Origin: an uncultured Alistipes sp.
GTDB lineage: Bacteria > Bacteroidota > Bacteroidia > Bacteroidales > Rikenellaceae
Length of the DNA stretch: 6,861 bases
Direction of reading: 5' to 3'
Assembly: GCA_947174295.1 (NCBI GenBank)
Contig: CAMWIG010000111.1
Coordinates: 1 to 6,861 of the forward strand
This document shows, piece by piece, positions 5,804 through 6,861 of the stretch. A program made the translations under genes and the position numbers. How positions within the stretch are numbered: the stretch's first letter is position 1; every line of letters begins with the position of its first letter. Below the pieces are notes generated by a model. The model was not told the origin of the DNA. It searched no databases and saw only the letters and a list, made by a program, of their open reading frames with translations.

Positions 5804-6861
5804 ATGAAGATTCAAAACGTACTTCGCTATGCCGTGGCCGCAGCAATCGCAATCGCGGCGGCATGCCGGCACGATGCCGGGGAACCTGTGCCCGACCTCT
5901 CCGCGCGACGGCTTCCGGCGAGTCTGTCGATAACCATGCGGGCGTCGGATATTCGCACTGCAATCGAAACGCGCAACATGATAGACCCCGACGGACACGG
6001 CGGCTGGTCGGAGGAGGAGCTGCTGGCCGACGGCCGTATCATACGCCGACTTACGGTGATGCTCATCGACTCGATAAGCGGTGAAATGGTCGCTTACCGG
6101 CATATAATCTACGACGGCGCCGACGGTGCCGAACGGCCGATTCACAGACCGATGCTTTGCGGCGACGACGAGCCGGAGGGCGGAAACGGTTTCGTGGACG
6201 AGACCGGAGCCGTCGATACCGGCTTGCAGTACAGCGACAAGGTTCGTCTGACGTTCAACTACGACTATCCGCTGCACGGCGACGTGGAGCGTCTCAAACA
6301 CGGCAAGTACGTGCTTATGGCCGTCGCCAATTACGGCAGTCTGCCGGTCATCGACGATGCTAACCCCGACGATGGCAAGGTCGACCATCCGTCGGTCGCC
6401 GGTCGCAACGGATTTATCAAGCAGCTGCATGCCGTCATACACCGTTTCTACGGCGACGACGACATGTCGCTGCCCGACGAGACGATGAACGACCCCGATT
6501 TTTTGCGAACTGCGGGCCGGGGTATCAGCGACTTCCGCGCTTCGCTCGCCGGATTCTACGACTATGTTCTGTCGGTTGCCTTGGACGATGAGGGGAATCA
6601 GCCTTACGTGCGCAAGAAACTCGATGCGCTGCCGCTATTTACGGTCGGATATATCGACTTGCAGCCCGGGGCGAACGATATCGTCGAGCCGATAAGTCTC
6701 TACCGAACATATGCCCGCCTGCGTATCGAAGTCCGAAATTACAGCTCCTGTCCGTTGAGTATCTACGATTTGAAGTTCAGCGACAACTTCTCGAAGGACA
6801 AGACATACTTCTGCCGTATGCCCGGTGCGGCGGACATCTTCGACGGTCTGGACTATACGCC
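5804..6861 (+). CDS. Fimbrial tip-like lipoprotein (3' end beyond the window)
   Basis: The frame from the ATG at 5804 stays open to the window end, giving 352 residues of an incomplete protein. Signal peptide 1-20 with a weak, alanine-only lipobox (A-A-A-C21). Features recall FimA/Mfa-superfamily tip or accessory proteins: IIRRLTVMLIDSISGEMV (79-96, like their first 'LxVxxFDxxG' strand), KYVLMAVANYGSLP (168-181, like 'GxYxxxAVAN'), and VEPISLYRTYARLRIEV (294-310) followed by a strand ending LKFSDNF (323-329), like the 'LxRxxAxxxxxVxN' region that begins a second domain. Arg51 in I-R-T-A is a possible processing site. Residues 61-73 (DPDGHGGWSEEEL) look like a degenerate EF-hand loop. Last gene in a tight run, 4 bases after gene 5, as expected for a distal tip protein. 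The assignment rests on pattern resemblance; the missing C terminus, where tip proteins differ from stalk proteins, would decide. Confidence 0.7.
   Translation, partial: MKIQNVLRYAVAAAIAIAAACRHDAGEPVPDLSARRLPASLSITMRASDIRTAIETRNMIDPDGHGGWSEEELLADGRIIRRLTVMLIDSISGEMVAYRHIIYDGADGAERPIHRPMLCGDDEPEGGNGFVDETGAVDTGLQYSDKVRLTFNYDYPLHGDVERLKHGKYVLMAVANYGSLPVIDDANPDDGKVDHPSVAGRNGFIKQLHAVIHRFYGDDDMSLPDETMNDPDFLRTAGRGISDFRASLAGFYDYVLSVALDDEGNQPYVRKKLDALPLFTVGYIDLQPGANDIVEPISLYRTYARLRIEVRNYSSCPLSIYDLKFSDNFSKDKTYFCRMPGAADIFDGLDYT

Noticed and set aside
5714..6442. A minus-strand open frame opposite the start of gene 6
   Set aside because: The + strand frame from 5804 has a signal peptide and fimbrial-type strands and stays open to the window end. 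The antisense frame has no recognisable features.

Overview
The window is most likely one end of an assembled contig from a GC-rich Bacteroidales bacterium. Alistipes or another Rikenellaceae member is the best guess. Three things point there: GC-rich codon use, the near absence of Shine-Dalgarno sites apart from one gene, and a run of lipoprotein genes with Bacteroidales-specific fimbrial (type V pilus) domains. All genes lie on the + strand. Family names come from motif recognition, not from a search.

Layout. Bases 1-55 are not genomic: they match an Illumina Nextera i7 adapter (P7 end, index, Tn5 mosaic end). Biological sequence starts at about 56. Gene 1 (91-1387) is a secreted protein with an OmpA-like domain followed by a DUF3575-type domain. 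Its signal peptide is out of frame with its body at a run of eight G. Gene 2 (1384-2430) overlaps it by ATGA and encodes a DUF5119-like lipoprotein. After an A/T-rich 35-base leader comes gene 3 (2466-3482), a lysine-rich, arginine-poor fimbrillin that looks like the major stalk subunit. A 108-base gap with a strong stem-loop separates it from gene 4 (3591-4487) and gene 5 (4501-5799), two cysteine-rich, arginine-rich fimbrillin-like lipoproteins. Gene 6 (5804 to the window end) is a larger fimbrial or tip-like lipoprotein, cut off by the window.

How they may work together. Type V pilins are exported as lipoproteins, cleaved after an arginine near the N terminus, and polymerised at the outer membrane by strand exchange. 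Gene 3 would be the abundant stalk subunit and genes 4-6 low-abundance accessory or tip subunits. Gene 2 sits where an anchor or assembly factor could sit, and no classical FimB/Mfa2 anchor is recognised here. Gene 1 would be a periplasmic or outer-membrane accessory protein. The locus as a whole is a known kind of system. The less ordinary points are the fimbrillin-like 'VxDW' C-terminal tail on the DUF5119 protein, the Lys/Arg and Cys contrast between subunits, the stem-loop after the stalk gene, and the G8 frame break, which may be artefact or phase switch.
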